A program made the position numbers and the translations under genes. From NCBI RefSeq assembly GCF_964275005.1, contig NC_092688.1, forward strand, positions 19,810,403-19,874,402: a stretch of 64,000 nucleotides of DNA, in the 5' to 3' direction. Below, in pieces: positions 1 through 12,029 of this stretch. Under the pieces are notes generated by a model. The model saw only the letters and a program-made list of their open reading frames with translations. It made no database searches and had not been told where the DNA came from. Each line of letters starts with the position of its first letter. Position 1 is the stretch's first letter. The DNA comes from Diadema setosum (lineage: Eukaryota; Echinodermata; Echinoidea; Diadematoida; Diadematidae).

Positions 1-548
1 TACCTTACCTCACTTATTTTGCCAGTTCTTACTGTCATCATCGGCATGACCTATTATTCTCTTTTACAACAAGACTGCGTAAACACTTTAATGCACTTGG
101 AATATTGGTTTATAACTAAGGGGCAAGATTTTGCCGTCTGCTTTCATGGCTGTTGTTTGATTAATTTCATTGAATTCACTATAGTGTACTTGTTTTTCGT
201 AATCTGACATCTGTAAGTAACTGATGAAGGAAAACTGCTTAGTGTGAAACACTTTTATGTTGTGAGAAATTAGTAGATCAAGAATTAAGTATGTGAGCTT
301 TTCCGTGTAGTTAGTACTGCTATGTGACGTTTCATATGCTTGCATTATTTTAATCATTGTGTTTTATAGTCGATGAAATTGTTGTTTTCATAATTAGCAG
401 CATTATGTTGTTGTCTGTGATTTCCGTTAAAAAAACGTTCAGAGACCACACTTTCCTCGCATACATTGCATGTGATTATATTGTATCCATCGTATCGTTG
501 TATAATAAACAGTTGTTTGAAAGCTCAAAAGTGATGTAACAGAAGGAC

Positions 549-763
549 AGTGACGCGGCATTTGCTCCTGCGACAATTATTGTTCCAGTCTTATTTTCTC
601 CAAGGACTTAGAGTTAGTGTTATAGGGTTGTTAATAGGATATACAGGTTTACTTTGATGTGAGGATTAGGATTAGGGTTAGAGTTATGTGTGTGGGTATA
701 ATTCATGTTTGGCTTAGCATACAGATATTTCATAGCAATATTGTCGCAGGAGCAAATGTCACT
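549..763. mobile_element. 215-bp foldback MITE, copy 1
   Basis: Inverted ends AGTGACgcGGCATTTGCTCCTGCGACAAT and the matching attgtcgcaggagcaaatgtcact. The interior includes ggattaggattagggttaga. A second copy lies at 52521-52724. Confidence 0.8.
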
Positions 764-1618
764 GAACAGTGAAGGACTGTATAAAGCGTGGAGAAAATGA
801 CGCCATTGAGTGAAGTGCTACTAAATAACTGACATGACTGATGGGGAAGGGGCGGGGAAGTAAATGCACACTTATGTCACAAACTCAGTCTTGTTGGGTT
901 TTTGTGTATATTCGTCGTTTTTGTGCATTAAAAAATGATTACTTGAACACTCTGTGAGAAATTGAGGATTATCTTTTTAAACATCCATACAATCATTTAT
1001 TTATTTGTTGTCAAACTGCGGTTGCTGAATGGCATTATTATCCACTCTTTGAGCATTCACTGCACATTTTTACTTGGTCTCTTGTACGATACAGTTAACT
1101 GTGCTTTTTTCATATATATATGGCTATATAAATTGTGGTTCATTACTTCATATGCTGTTGATTATTATCTAAAAAAAGAACTAAATAAAAATTGGTCTAA
1201 ATTCAGGATACCATGCTTCCATGTGTCTTTTGATTACTGCCACCAGTTGGCATTATAATACATCGTCATTTAGAGAGCTCATTTACTTAAATTGGTAACA
1301 GTATACGTTCAAGTAACTCGAGTAAGCAGTTAGCAAACTCAATGTGCCTATACCCTGTATTTTTTTTTTTAAGAAAACATGAATACAATAAATAGATTGA
1401 TAAACAGTTGATAAGCTGCGGGTTCCTTAAAAGGATGGATTCAGTGATAACGTGACGCTTTCAGTGTCGCATCCACGCTTTTCCGAGAGTAATGTAAGCA
1501 GTTTCATTTTTAGCATGAGGCAAGTGATGTAGACTAGACACCAAACTTGATTTTTCACATCAAGTCGCATTGAATCACAATCTCAACATGCCATTACTGC
1601 GATGCTTCAGTTCGTCTC

Positions 1619-1656
<38 letters not shown>
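1619..1656. repeat. (GA)n microsatellite
   Basis: A pure GA dinucleotide run in the left flank. Confidence 0.95.
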
Positions 1657-1660
<4 letters not shown>

Positions 1661-2327
1661 ATGTGCTTTTAGCAAAGTCCTGAAGTGCACGTAGCACGCG
1701 ATGATAGCAGACTGCTGAAAGCTCTGCTAATTAGGAGAGCTCTTTGAGATAAACGTACAGCCTTGTCGCCGTCAGCAGCCTTGCAAAGCACTCAAACCAT
1801 TTTCATTTTAATATAGCAACGGCGCGGAACACACTGTCTTGTTCGCTGCATTATTGATATGGGGCGAGGCGCCTCCTGATGACACTGCTCCGGGAAGATC
1901 AACCTCTGATCTCCTTAGAAACAAGATGATGTATTGGAGGGAAGGTGCGATGCTTCATTCGAATATCAGCCCGCATCAGTGTTGTTGGCATGTCGTGTGA
2001 AAACATCTAAGTCATGTACCCGGTGTAAGAGTATTTATTACATTCTTCATTTTTTCTTTTGTTTTCACTCATTCTTCCTTTATTTTGCTTTTGTTTTGTT
2101 TTTGTTCTTTTGTTGAGCTGAGCAGTGTTCATAATACACATGGCATCACTATTCCTTCAACTATCGAAACACTTAGACCCTAAAGGGAAAACAATACTCT
2201 GACTCTACATATACTGATTTACATGACTTCTTGACGTGGTAACTATTATACTGTCCCTCTTGAACACGTTTGCCCATCTCTCCTCCAACCCATATGTATT
2301 TGCATAAACATTATAGATAGAGATTTT

Positions 2328-2400
2328 GAGAGATAGATATATGGATGGATAGATAGATAGATAGATAGATAGATATAGGTAAATAGATAGACAGACAGAC

Positions 2401-2447
<47 letters not shown>

Positions 2448-2456
2448 CAGACAGAC
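2328..2456. repeat. (GATA)n/(GACA)n microsatellite
   Basis: Long GATA runs interrupted by short GACA runs at about 2391 and 2446. Adjacent to a tRNA-derived SINE. Confidence 0.95.
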
Positions 2457-2463
2457 ATGGGAT

Positions 2464-2768
2464 GGCGAGGTGAGATAGCTCAGTCGGTAACGTTTGCCTT
2501 TCAATCGAACGGATCGGATTCGGGCACGGGTTTAAATCTAAGTGACTCCTTATACCTAGCAATGGTATGTGTTATCATGCCGTCCCCTTATGGTACAGAG
2601 GCAAAGTACAACCCCTCGGACAACACGTAAAATCAAGGTCCCGTGCGTGAGAGAGCCACATCAACCGGTGAAATGGTATCCATTGCAGTACTCACTGGAC
2701 CCCATGGAAGACCAGCTTGTGCAGCTGAATATGGGCTATCCAGCCATCTTGTCAGATGGAAAATGAAA
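2464..2768 (+). mobile_element. tRNA-derived SINE
   Basis: The head resembles a tRNA gene: A-box-like tagctcagtcgg (2475-2486) and B-box-like gggtttaaatc (2528-2538), followed by an unrelated body of about 230 bp. It directly follows the GATA/GACA microsatellite. Stems are too poor for a functional tRNA. Confidence 0.6.
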
Positions 2769-3226
2769 ACAAAACAAACGGACAATAGATGTGGAACTAA
2801 GCAGACATGATAAAATCATTAAGCATTTTGTGCGCCCTTCCCATCAAGTTCAGAGCGCTCACGATATTAATATTATGAGTAACAGTGGCGACAACAATAT
2901 TCTGAATACCCCTTTTCTTCTCAACTTTTTACTCATCTACTTCCGCCTCTTACAATCCATATTTGATATTCCTTATGATCGTATTATAGTTCCGCTCGAA
3001 ACTAGGTTTGCACACTAATTAAAGAATATCCGGCATTCTTCTCTACAGTATATACGGGCACATAATATTCTCTTCCACATCTGAACAGTCCTTCTACAAG
3101 GATTATACTTTCCCCATGATAGAACTCATGATATTTAACGTAATATTGTTGAAACATGGCGTCGTCCTTTTTTCCTTTTTTTTTTCTTGAACAATGTTTA
3201 AAGCAAAGAATATATAGGAAACTTTC

Positions 3227-3378
3227 GATCTGCGACGCTAATGGCTATGACGCACCTCCTCCCGGGTTGACAATGGATGGAATATAGCTGCCTCGGGCAT
3301 GTGCAGAACATAATTTTTTTCTTTTTTTTTTCTTCTTTTTGCCTAAAAGCCGCATACGTAGGATTAGCGTCGCAGATC
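3227..3378. mobile_element. 152-bp inverted-repeat element
   Basis: A perfect 16-bp inverted pair, GATCTGCGACGCTAAT and its complement, encloses a pyrimidine-rich centre. This is probably a small MITE; no target duplication is certain. Confidence 0.6.
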
Positions 3379-4819
3379 TAATTGTTCGATTGCTACTATA
3401 TCAACGGAACGTTCTCCGCCAAAATGCCGTTAGGACTGTATACGGTAGAGGAATGTCTTACCACTTCATAACCAAACAAATTAAAACAGCACTGGCCTAG
3501 ACATTTATTGCTTCCATTATGTTACAGTTCGGTCGGTCTTGTGTAACAGCCAGTAACCAGTTAGATTAATGAGCTTACTCTTTTAATTTTCGTGATGGCT
3601 AATCACATTGATGAAAAAGCAGATAAGCCCTGCACGCGTATGCTGAATTGAATTGGTTGTGTGATCGGCTGCGAGACTGATTCGGGGGCTGGTGCCACAC
3701 AGTGAAACCGAAAGAAACACTTAGAAAAAGGAAAACAACAACAACAACATGATTTGCATCATGAAGCTTTTGTCTTGAATATGACACCGATGTAGCCACG
3801 GCATCAACCCAAGACATGGCTGATGATGCTAAAAAGATAGCGCGCGAGTACTGGATATTCCTATTAAGCTGTGGGGTAGTCAATGCACAAATTAATTGTG
3901 CTATTACGTCATAGGTATTATTTTTGTCCATAAGATGAAAGGGTGACGAACTCTTATATGAGTCCTTTCTGCCAATTAATGCTGTCTGAAGGTCATGTTT
4001 GGTATCACAACACTATCCCACTTTGACAAGCACTCGGCAAATGACTATAGTTGAAGTATACTGTACTCCCATTGTTACGTTGTATTTGAATGTTGTGCCT
4101 ATTATGTCCCGGTGGCACGAGAATTAGTCATGCAAGTTGGCACGCTGACAGTATTGTCATGATTATAGCAATCGTGATAATGAAATTAGATTACATTATT
4201 AGAGCTTTCTACTACTTACTGAATGTTCAGTTTATGTGCTTTAATCAGCTTTGATTTTTTAGGAACTTGAGTTAGTTCTAAATGAGCGCTTCTGGGCGAT
4301 GCTATTATAGTTAAATCTCTCCTTTTTTTTAAAGTATAGTTTTGCTTAAGATGAATTGGAGATTGGCACTCATCCTGTGTAGGAGAAAATTCTGTTTTAC
4401 TGTTAACATTATGGAAAAATACACTGGATGCAAAAATTATATAAGCCTATACACACAAGAGCCCGGCACACTAAGTATCGGTACTTTAAAGCAGCATAAG
4501 AAATTAGGTGCTATTAACGATTAACAATTTAGATAACTTCTTACCAATGTGCACGGATAATTATTACACTTAGACTGAAATATAATGTGCAACGCAACAA
4601 TCCTCACTACAATACTAGTAAATACATGCAATAAATGGATGTGATGATTACACGGGAGACCGTTCATGTGACGCGAAGTCTCACTATATGCCTATACATG
4701 TACTGTTGACATCCACTTTCATATCTATCTGGGCAATATCATCTTACATCAAGATTAATGTGAATATTCTCACAGTCAGAGAGGAATGTACGATAATACT
4801 TTGCCACGATGGAATACTC

Positions 4820-5196
4820 TTAAAGGGACGATATAGTTTTGGTTGAGGTGGGGCTTCATATTTCCAACTTTTATGTGAGATAATAAGAAACCTCGTATGA
4901 AATATGAAAAAAGCATACAATTCTGAGAGAAATTCAAAAACAGTAATTTCGATGAAAATTGGTTTTGAAAGGCGGAGATGTCCACAGGCGAAGAGGTCCT
5001 TATAAATGTTCGGACCCACCTTTTATTACGATTACATTGTTTCACTTTCTTTTTTGCTCAGCCATTTCAAAACCGATCTTCATCAAATAAACTTTGAGTT
5101 CTTCTTAGAATAATTATACCATAGTGATCTCTAATTATCTCGCAAAAAGTTAAAATCTGAATCCCCATCCCAATCAAAACCATACCATCTCTTTAA
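4820..5196. mobile_element. 377-bp foldback MITE (TTAAAGGG ends), copy 1
   Basis: Imperfect inverted arms: ttaaagggacgatatagttt with gtggggcttc on the left, and the complementary gaatccccatcc...accatctctttaa on the right. Related sequences, including the phrases tttgaattcctcttagaat and agtggtttcttggta, occur at 9905-10165 and 31440-31800. Confidence 0.72.
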
Positions 5197-7383
5197 TTGG
5201 ATAGCATTTGGCCCCAGAAGAAGCGACAGTCTCTAGAGTATTTTTCGCATTCTATAGTATAGCCAATTTCATCACGATTGCTGATAATTATTAATGAAAT
5301 TCAAATTTGCAAAGTTGTCTCAAAAAGAAAATTTCTTGAAAACGTATTTGCCCATAACACAAGCAAGTCCCATACGAGCGGAATCTACATTCATAAGTAT
5401 ATGAAGAGGTCCTTAAAAACTGGAAGTTGCGTTAATTTCATCCGGTGAGTTTGTTCTGAAACAGCAGATCAAATCCCTCAAATCCCTCTACATATTTTCA
5501 TTTTATACTGAGCAACGATGTGATGTGCATAAGTTTACAGGCATAAGCTTTCGGTCACATTCACAGTACTCGCAAATTACTCTATATACAGCTGTACGTT
5601 GACTCCTAATAACAAATTTCCCTTTTCATGAGTACGACATGAGCGCCTTAATGAACACCGCTAAACATTTATTTTGGTTTGTCGGTATCTGTATAACTGA
5701 CCGTGTTAAATTTATATGGGGTGGTCAACTTTGAATACATATTTTCAGGGTTCATTTTGGTAGCTTGGAGATCAGCTTAAATTCTGCTTTGTGTGACGTA
5801 ATAAGATTCGTTCACATGAAACAAACAAACAAACAAACGAAGGCAATCATCGGATATCACTTCATATTGTATTCTGGCTCATCGCTATGACATTGCGAAA
5901 ATGCTCGCGTCGAGTGAGCCGCCATTCCAACTCAACACCCTCAAAACAATGAGAATCATCATCAGCAATCGCAAGTATTATAATTATCATAAAAATGAAA
6001 ATGAATTAGTTTCGCCCCGTCGAGTCAAGTCTAGCGGTCCATGTGCCCCCTGTTCAGTGAAATGTGACATATGCATATGCCGTGGAAATATCAAATTTTA
6101 ATGCGCCTCCACGATTGGTTGGCCTTAAAATCCAATGGCACCATGCTGGGGGGGGGGGGGGGAGTGAGGGGAACGGTGAAGGAATATTAACCTTGGTTTC
6201 AGCGGTAAGTGACAGGTTTGGCGGGCTCATCGCTGCATTAAAGCAAGGATATAGCGACAGCAGTGCGTGCATGCGTGGAGGGAAATCAATTTATTAGTAA
6301 CTTTATAGGTTGGCTTCGCTTTCACTAACAGCCACAGAAATCCTTGCCGAGGGGAATCTGGTACCATACAAAATAAAAGGATCCACACAGCCAGAAAGGC
6401 ATGTTCGAAAAGGAGATTGCTGCAAATATCCCACTCACCCTAGCTCTCTCGTCAAGGTCGACACAGCCACTAACATTATTGTAACATGACAAATCTGCTG
6501 CTTCTATACCATCTTGCTACAGGCCCTATAATAGGATTGGGAGGCAATGCATACAAAATTAATGCGGCCATTATAATTGATTTTGCGATTTTGTCACTGT
6601 AATGGAAAAATCCCTCTATATCACTCAGGGGGATTAATTTTGGATATTAAAGGCCCATACAGTTAACAGCACAGATCGTCTAGTGTAAGATGATAATTAA
6701 AGGAAATTCGAAGGGACATTGTCGATTTCTATTTCTCTCACCTCCCTGGTATAACAGTTGTGTGTCTTGAGTGATTCATTCTGACTGCTGTCTTTAATAG
6801 GGGATTTTATGAAATGAAGTTTACTTTAATATAAAAGAGGAATAAATATCAGAGGAAATTAGAACTCATGAAAAACACCCTTCTGTCAACGCAATACAAA
6901 ATACAATACATGTATATCGTTCAGACATACATTATGCAGTTCTGTCCATTGTTATCTTTTTTCCTCAGCAGTACTAAGCCTACCAACAGCCAACATACAT
7001 CGCACACACAACATACATGATGTACTCGCGTAATGTAAACTTGCGGCATCCCACCGAAGTTGAACTGATGTGCTCAGTGCTAAACTGAACTACTACTGTA
7101 AAAGTATTAGTCCCTCCGCCCCCCCCCCCCTTCTTCATATTGGCAGACGGCAGATGAAAGTTTGTACCAATCCCTGGTGAGTGTATGCTTGGGAAAGTCC
7201 CTTTTATCAAGATATCCTTTTACATTGTGACAAAGGGGGAAAACTGTAAACTAATGCACCAACGATGGACGAGTGCATTCTATGGGGAAACCCCTTCTGA
7301 GATCCAATTGTCTGTTTTCCCTCCACATTGTGACAAAGGGAGAAAACTGTAAAGAAACGCCATTCATCTTTTCACAAAACTGG

Positions 7384-7521
7384 ATTTGATTTGATTTGAT
7401 TTGATTTGATTTGATTTGATTTGATTTGATTTGATTTGATTTGATTTGATTTGATTTGATTTGATTTGATTTGATTTGATTTGATTTGATTTGATTTGAT
7501 TTGATTTGATTTGATTTGATT
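7384..7521 (-). repeat. perfect (TTTGA)n pentanucleotide tract, LINE-type tail
   Basis: About 27 uninterrupted copies. On the minus strand it follows ...ccatacggagaatgaataaatc, which is like the 3' end of a CR1-type LINE with a microsatellite tail. The adjoining 7522-7670 would be the LINE 3' UTR. Confidence 0.8.
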
Positions 7522-7670
7522 TATTCATTCTCCGTATGGCATCATTTACAATTTTTTTCAACATAATAAAACATAATGATAATATACAAATATGAAACTC
7601 ATTACAGCTAGTTTCAACAATTTCAACAATTTTGATTACAAATACATTTGAGACATAATTACAATGCATG
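7522..7670 (-). mobile_element. 5'-truncated LINE 3' end
   Basis: Minus-strand AT-rich sequence ending in aatgatgccatacggagaatg just before the (AAATC)n tail. No ORF portion remains. Similar AT-rich 3' ends occur at 41526-41596 and 47765-47990. Confidence 0.5.
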
Positions 7671-8210
7671 TGTTATGAATTACCATACAGAACGGATGAG
7701 CTGGGTCTTCAGGCAAATCTGCTTCAAAGGAAATTGCTGATGTGCAAATATATCGCGTGTACAGCTTTTTACACTGCAGTTCCGCGGCTGCACGAGCGAT
7801 TCCAGCAAGTAGTCTTATAGTGCAGTCGCAATGCCACTTTTCGCGAAAAGGACAAAACTGTGGTGTATAAGTAATGATACATGTAATAGCTAAAAAAAAA
7901 ACTAAAATAAAAAAAATACGTGCAAATGTATAATGAAGAGTTTTTGCAAAATGGGCTAGGCGCCATTTGTAAACATTTCAAAGAAAGTCCATCATCAGAT
8001 AAAGCAACCTTTCCAGTAATACCTCACTTCTAACATAACAAGGAATAATCTATACATAGAATTTATGATTATAAATACAACTGTATCCTGTATTTTCTTA
8101 CCATTTTTTGTTTTGTTTTTAGCGGCTTTATTACAAATATTTCAACTTAACAAGAGTGAAGTTAGCTCGTTTTGCGATAAAACTCTTCAAATATACTGTA
8201 TGTATAATAT

Positions 8211-8211
<1 letters not shown>

Positions 8212-8287
<76 letters not shown>

Positions 8288-8323
8288 TGTGTGTGTGTGT
8301 GTGTGTGTGCGTGTGTGTGTGTG
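8212..8323. repeat. compound (TA)n(GT)n microsatellite
   Basis: (TA) for about 43 bp, followed by (GT) with few interruptions. Translation over it is meaningless. Confidence 0.95.
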
Positions 8324-8638
8324 ACACTAGCGTTGGAAAGGCAAGCTATCTTTGTCTACGGGCAGTGGAATTGAATGTTTTGCTAAATGCATTTCCTCCA
8401 GTTTTCTATATCTCAGTCCAATTAAATATGCCACGGCAAACAACTTACGATTTCTATCTGTCCGTACCTCTCCTCACCAACCACAGACTCCACTGCAGCC
8501 AACATAGCAACAGACCAACAAATCACAATTTTTCACTTTGAAATTTACATTAGAAAAGCGAAGTTTATTAATTATAAAGAAAGACGCAAGTCGTTTTTGA
8601 TCCAGGAGTCAAGCCCTCGAAGTAGAGGTGCAATAGTA

Positions 8639-8949
8639 AGGCCCGAATTTACGAAGGTGGTACAATGAAATAGTTTAAACCATGTACAAAAACCACGGAG
8701 CGCCAAGTGTCGCATATAGAATATTTCTTTACGAAATCAGTCATTTCGTCGATGAAATGAATTACAACATTTTGTAACTAAATGAACATTTCTTCCACGA
8801 AATGATAATTTCGCTAACAAAACGGTCATTTTGTCGACGAAATGACTAATTTCGTAACGAAATACTCCATGCGACACTTGGCGCTCCATGGTTTTTGTCT
8901 ATGGTTTAAACCATGGTTTCATTTGTTCCACCTTCGTGAATTCGGGCCT
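8639..8949. mobile_element. 311-bp foldback MITE
   Basis: Inverted ends AGGCCCGAATTtACGAAGGTGG and its complement, then gagcgccaagtgtcgcat in inverted copies. The centre consists of many reiterations of ATTTCGT/ACGAAAT. There is no coding capacity. It lies in the left intergenic flank. Confidence 0.85.
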
Positions 8950-9904
8950 ACGTGTTCATTTCTCGGCATGTATGATTTGTTTTGGGTTACATAAGTGGTG
9001 CTAATACATGTATTATGCACACCGCGAGATTGCACAAGTTCAACTTCCCTTCGTCATTTGGTGCTCCTGTCAACACTTTATTCGCCTTTCTTTCTCTATG
9101 GTGAAGACTTGCCTGCTTTTGTAGGTCTCTTTGTTTGAATGACCAAGAGGAATTCTTTCATATAATTAAGACAGATGTCATGGTGATGGATGATAATGCT
9201 TGAAAGTGGTCGTCCGCTCTTCCACACCCGTTATAGATAATAACGCCACGAACACTTCACTTTGGATTTCATTCCACACACAATAAAGCACTATGGATGA
9301 AACTAAAATTAGACAGTATGCACCACAAAGCACTGTCAACCCATCGTACTGCTAAGACAGCACGTACATAACTATCGAGAAAATTCAGGACAGTACTGAA
9401 CAGCATTTTTTTTTTTATAGATTGGTATTCACTATTTTAATTCCATTACCAGGTCATTTAACGTTCCTTTCAGTTTCACTAATCCACAAAAGGAAATACA
9501 GTACTACAGTGTACCGCCTGGCAACATCAAGAACAAAGGAAGGGGCTAATTTTGTTGTTTTTTGTCGAGTGCGATCGTCTGCGTGTGTGTGTTTGTGTGT
9601 GTGTGGGCGTTGCTTTGATTTCATGTGATGCCAGGAACTCGTGACTGCAGGGTAAGATTACAGTGGGCAAAAAATCTGACTTGTAGATCACTTGTGTATT
9701 TGAGGCATAATCTTCGCATCAATTTTGTGAAAATGTCAGTCGTGTGACCGAGCCTTTCTCATGCCCATGTGTTTTCATTACAGCAAGGAGGAAGCAAGTG
9801 CATAAAAAACAACACGAAGGAGGCAACTAGAATAGAGCTGGGCTAGTTAATCACATGCCAACTAATGAACTCTACATAGATTGGGTTGACCAATCAGAGA
9901 ATAT

Positions 9905-10165
9905 CTAATGAGGAAACTTTGAATTCCTCTTAGAATGGTATGCTGTGTAAATGTATTATTACAATATATTTTGTAAGTGGTTTCTTGGTATCTCACAGAA
10001 AGTTAGAAGTCAAATCCTCATCTCTATCGATACTATAACATCCTTTTACAATAACTTTTGAACAGATTGTCCAATTTTCCTCAAACGTATACTAATGTGT
10101 TCTCGTAGTATCACTGCATTCACTCACTCCACACATAATATTTGGGTGACCTTGTCCTTTAAGAA
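9905..10165. mobile_element. related foldback fragment, copy 2
   Basis: It shares aactttgaattcctcttagaat, gtggtttcttggtatctcac and agaaagttagaagtc with the family at 4820 and 31440, and ends near tgtcctttaag. It is incomplete at the left side. Confidence 0.5.
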
Positions 10166-10773
10166 ACATCAACCATCACCAGGAGGTAAACAAACCACTC
10201 ACAATCAACACTGATAAATTACTGTGTTATAAGAATGATGTAATTTATTGAATGACACACAAAAACAGAGACAAGAAGTGACAGGGGACCCTCCTAATAA
10301 GAACAAGGACCTAAAAATCCTAAAAATTACCTTGTTATATAATGTTTTTCACTATACCAAGGTACATGTACAAATAACTGGGAGATATGATTGTTTTGTT
10401 ATATCTGACCTTTTAATAGCAAGGTTCTACTGGATAAAAATTCATAAATCTCCACAAATTTATGCTGTGAGTGTTGCCAAGTGTGTGCTAAGACAAATAA
10501 GAGGAATACAGTGAAGTACATGTACACTCCTCTATGGATGGATATGTAGTCTATCAATATCTCTTCTAAAAGAATGTCTCCTTCAGTAGTGTACCCATCT
10601 GTGATGAAGAATTTAAACAGATGGCAAGGCAAAAAGTGACAGCTTTAATAGAATTTGAGTGACATGGGATTACTGGTAGCAGTTATTGAATTTTTACTCT
10701 TGAATTTTGGTAATTGGAATTTTGAAAATTATTGTAAGACAGGGATCTCAATGTAGCTACAATCATAGATATA

Positions 10774-10959
10774 AAGTGGACTCCTGTTATAACCAAGTCC
10801 TTGGGACCAGCGGTTTTCTTTCATTATATCGAAATTTTGTTACAACCAAACATATGAACAATAAAAATTAATAGAGCGGATAATGTTGCGGCCTGAATTC
10901 TTACTTCACTGTAACCAGAATTTTGTTATAACCGTGTTTGTTATAATGGGAATGCGCTG
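10774..10959. mobile_element. small TA-flanked pogo-like MITE, copy 1
   Basis: About 186 bp with inverted ends (gtggactcctgttataac / ttataatgggaatgcgctg). Internal phrases tttctttcattatatcgaaatt and aatgttgcggcctgaatt are shared with copies at 25635 and 39674. Confidence 0.75.
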
Positions 10960-11575
10960 TACAACATGTCTTTACTGATGTTGTATTCTTCACTTGTTCT
11001 ACACTCTATATGGCCTCGTTCGAGCATTCAAAAGCAAACCAAAGCAAACTTATCCCCAATGTGTTATGTATCATACTGTACCAGATTTGGAGAGTTCGAG
11101 TGCTCTGTGGAGAAGGCTTACTTCACGAGTTATTTTTAGGGGTGGGGGTCACATATTTTATAGCAACAGGGTCACCTCTTTTAGATGTCCCAAACACAGG
11201 AATAAACTCTTTGTATTTTGATGTATGTGTGTGTTATACAAATTCTTCTCATGCCAATTTCTGGTTTGGTTGTGGTACGCTTTTGGAGCTTATCGGGAAG
11301 TGGTCCACTTTTGGCACATTATAGTACTGTACACTTTAGGAGCGTTCAAGTGCTCCTCTGGTACGGTATGGTACGGTACAGTACACTTTAAGAGAGGGCT
11401 CGAATACATCCTATGTCTAACAATGCATTAATATCAAGTGTTTATGTGAAGGTATTCATTTCTTCTGTTTCCAGAAATGATTGGCATCTTTTTATCTTTG
11501 GTACACATGTGTCCTTTAAGAAAAATCATTGGAAGTTTACATGAGGTGACAAAAGGGAGTTATAGGATTATGAGC

Positions 11576-11577
<2 letters not shown>

Positions 11578-11640
<63 letters not shown>
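11578..11640. repeat. (AT)n microsatellite
   Basis: A pure AT run just downstream of the putative MYBBP1A polyadenylation signal. Confidence 0.95.
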
Positions 11641-11642
<2 letters not shown>

Positions 11643-11717
11643 CTAATAACAGCTTAATTGAGGTACCAAGAATATGCAATGTTGGAAGAGTAATGAATAT
11701 AAAATCCACCCTTACTT

Positions 11718-11723
11718 TTTATT
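11718..11723 (-). terminator. candidate poly(A) signal AATAAA for MYBBP1A
   Basis: The minus strand reads AATAAA about 220 nt past the MYBBP1A stop codon. Distance and orientation fit a 3' UTR end. The (AT)n tract at 11578-11640 lies just beyond. The motif is short and the sequence AT-rich, so a chance match is possible. Confidence 0.4.
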
Positions 11724-11944
11724 TGCCAATATCACTCACATTTTCACTGACACGTTTCACTCATTTTACTGATGACATAAAAAAGTTGCAATCCATCATT
11801 TAGACTTTAACTTTCACTAGGATATCAATAAGACACCTATAAATATCTTTGTCTCTGATCTTGCAATAAAATTAAGGCTAAAATATTTTGAATATAGAGA
11901 TATTATTACTACTGCTATCTTGCATCAAGGAGCTAGTCTTTGAT

Positions 11945-12029
11945 CTATGACTGTGATGAGGTAGAGAGGCTTCGTCGCCGCTTCCTGGACTTTTTCCTCC
12001 TCTTCTTCCCCTTCCTTGTGGTCTCAGAA
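11945..12029 (-). CDS. MYBBP1A: MYBBP1A exon 33, basic C-terminal tail and stop
   Basis: Acceptor cacacgcag; the exon ends at TAG (11945-11947). It encodes RKGKKRRKKSRKRRR followed by a Ser/Thr-rich end, a typical nuclear/nucleolar localisation signal. Vertebrate family members have a much longer basic tail. No further open extension is seen, so the short tail looks genuine. Confidence 0.85.

Larger units (their letters stand above)
1..11717. other. left flank without a recognisable host gene
   Basis: Apart from the listed microsatellites, foldback elements, SINE and LINE end, the AT-rich stretches 1-548, 764-1618, 2769-3226, 3379-4819, 5197-7383 and 8950-9904 show no exon-like segment on either strand that I can support. 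A short direct duplication of cattgtgacaaaggg-gaaaactgtaaa occurs at 7224 and 7326. Polyguanine or polycytosine runs occur at 6148 and 7118. A small gene could still be missed. Confidence 0.5.

Noticed and set aside
2466..2545. Functional tRNA gene
   Set aside because: A- and B-box-like motifs are present but the acceptor and anticodon stems do not pair; it is better explained as a SINE head.
2205..2562. Open frames rich in Ile-Tyr-Leu-Ser on the minus strand
   Set aside because: They are the translation of the GATA/GACA microsatellite.
8065..8541. 158-codon open frame on the plus strand
   Set aside because: More than a third of it is translated (TA)n and (GT)n microsatellite, and the rest has no recognisable domain.
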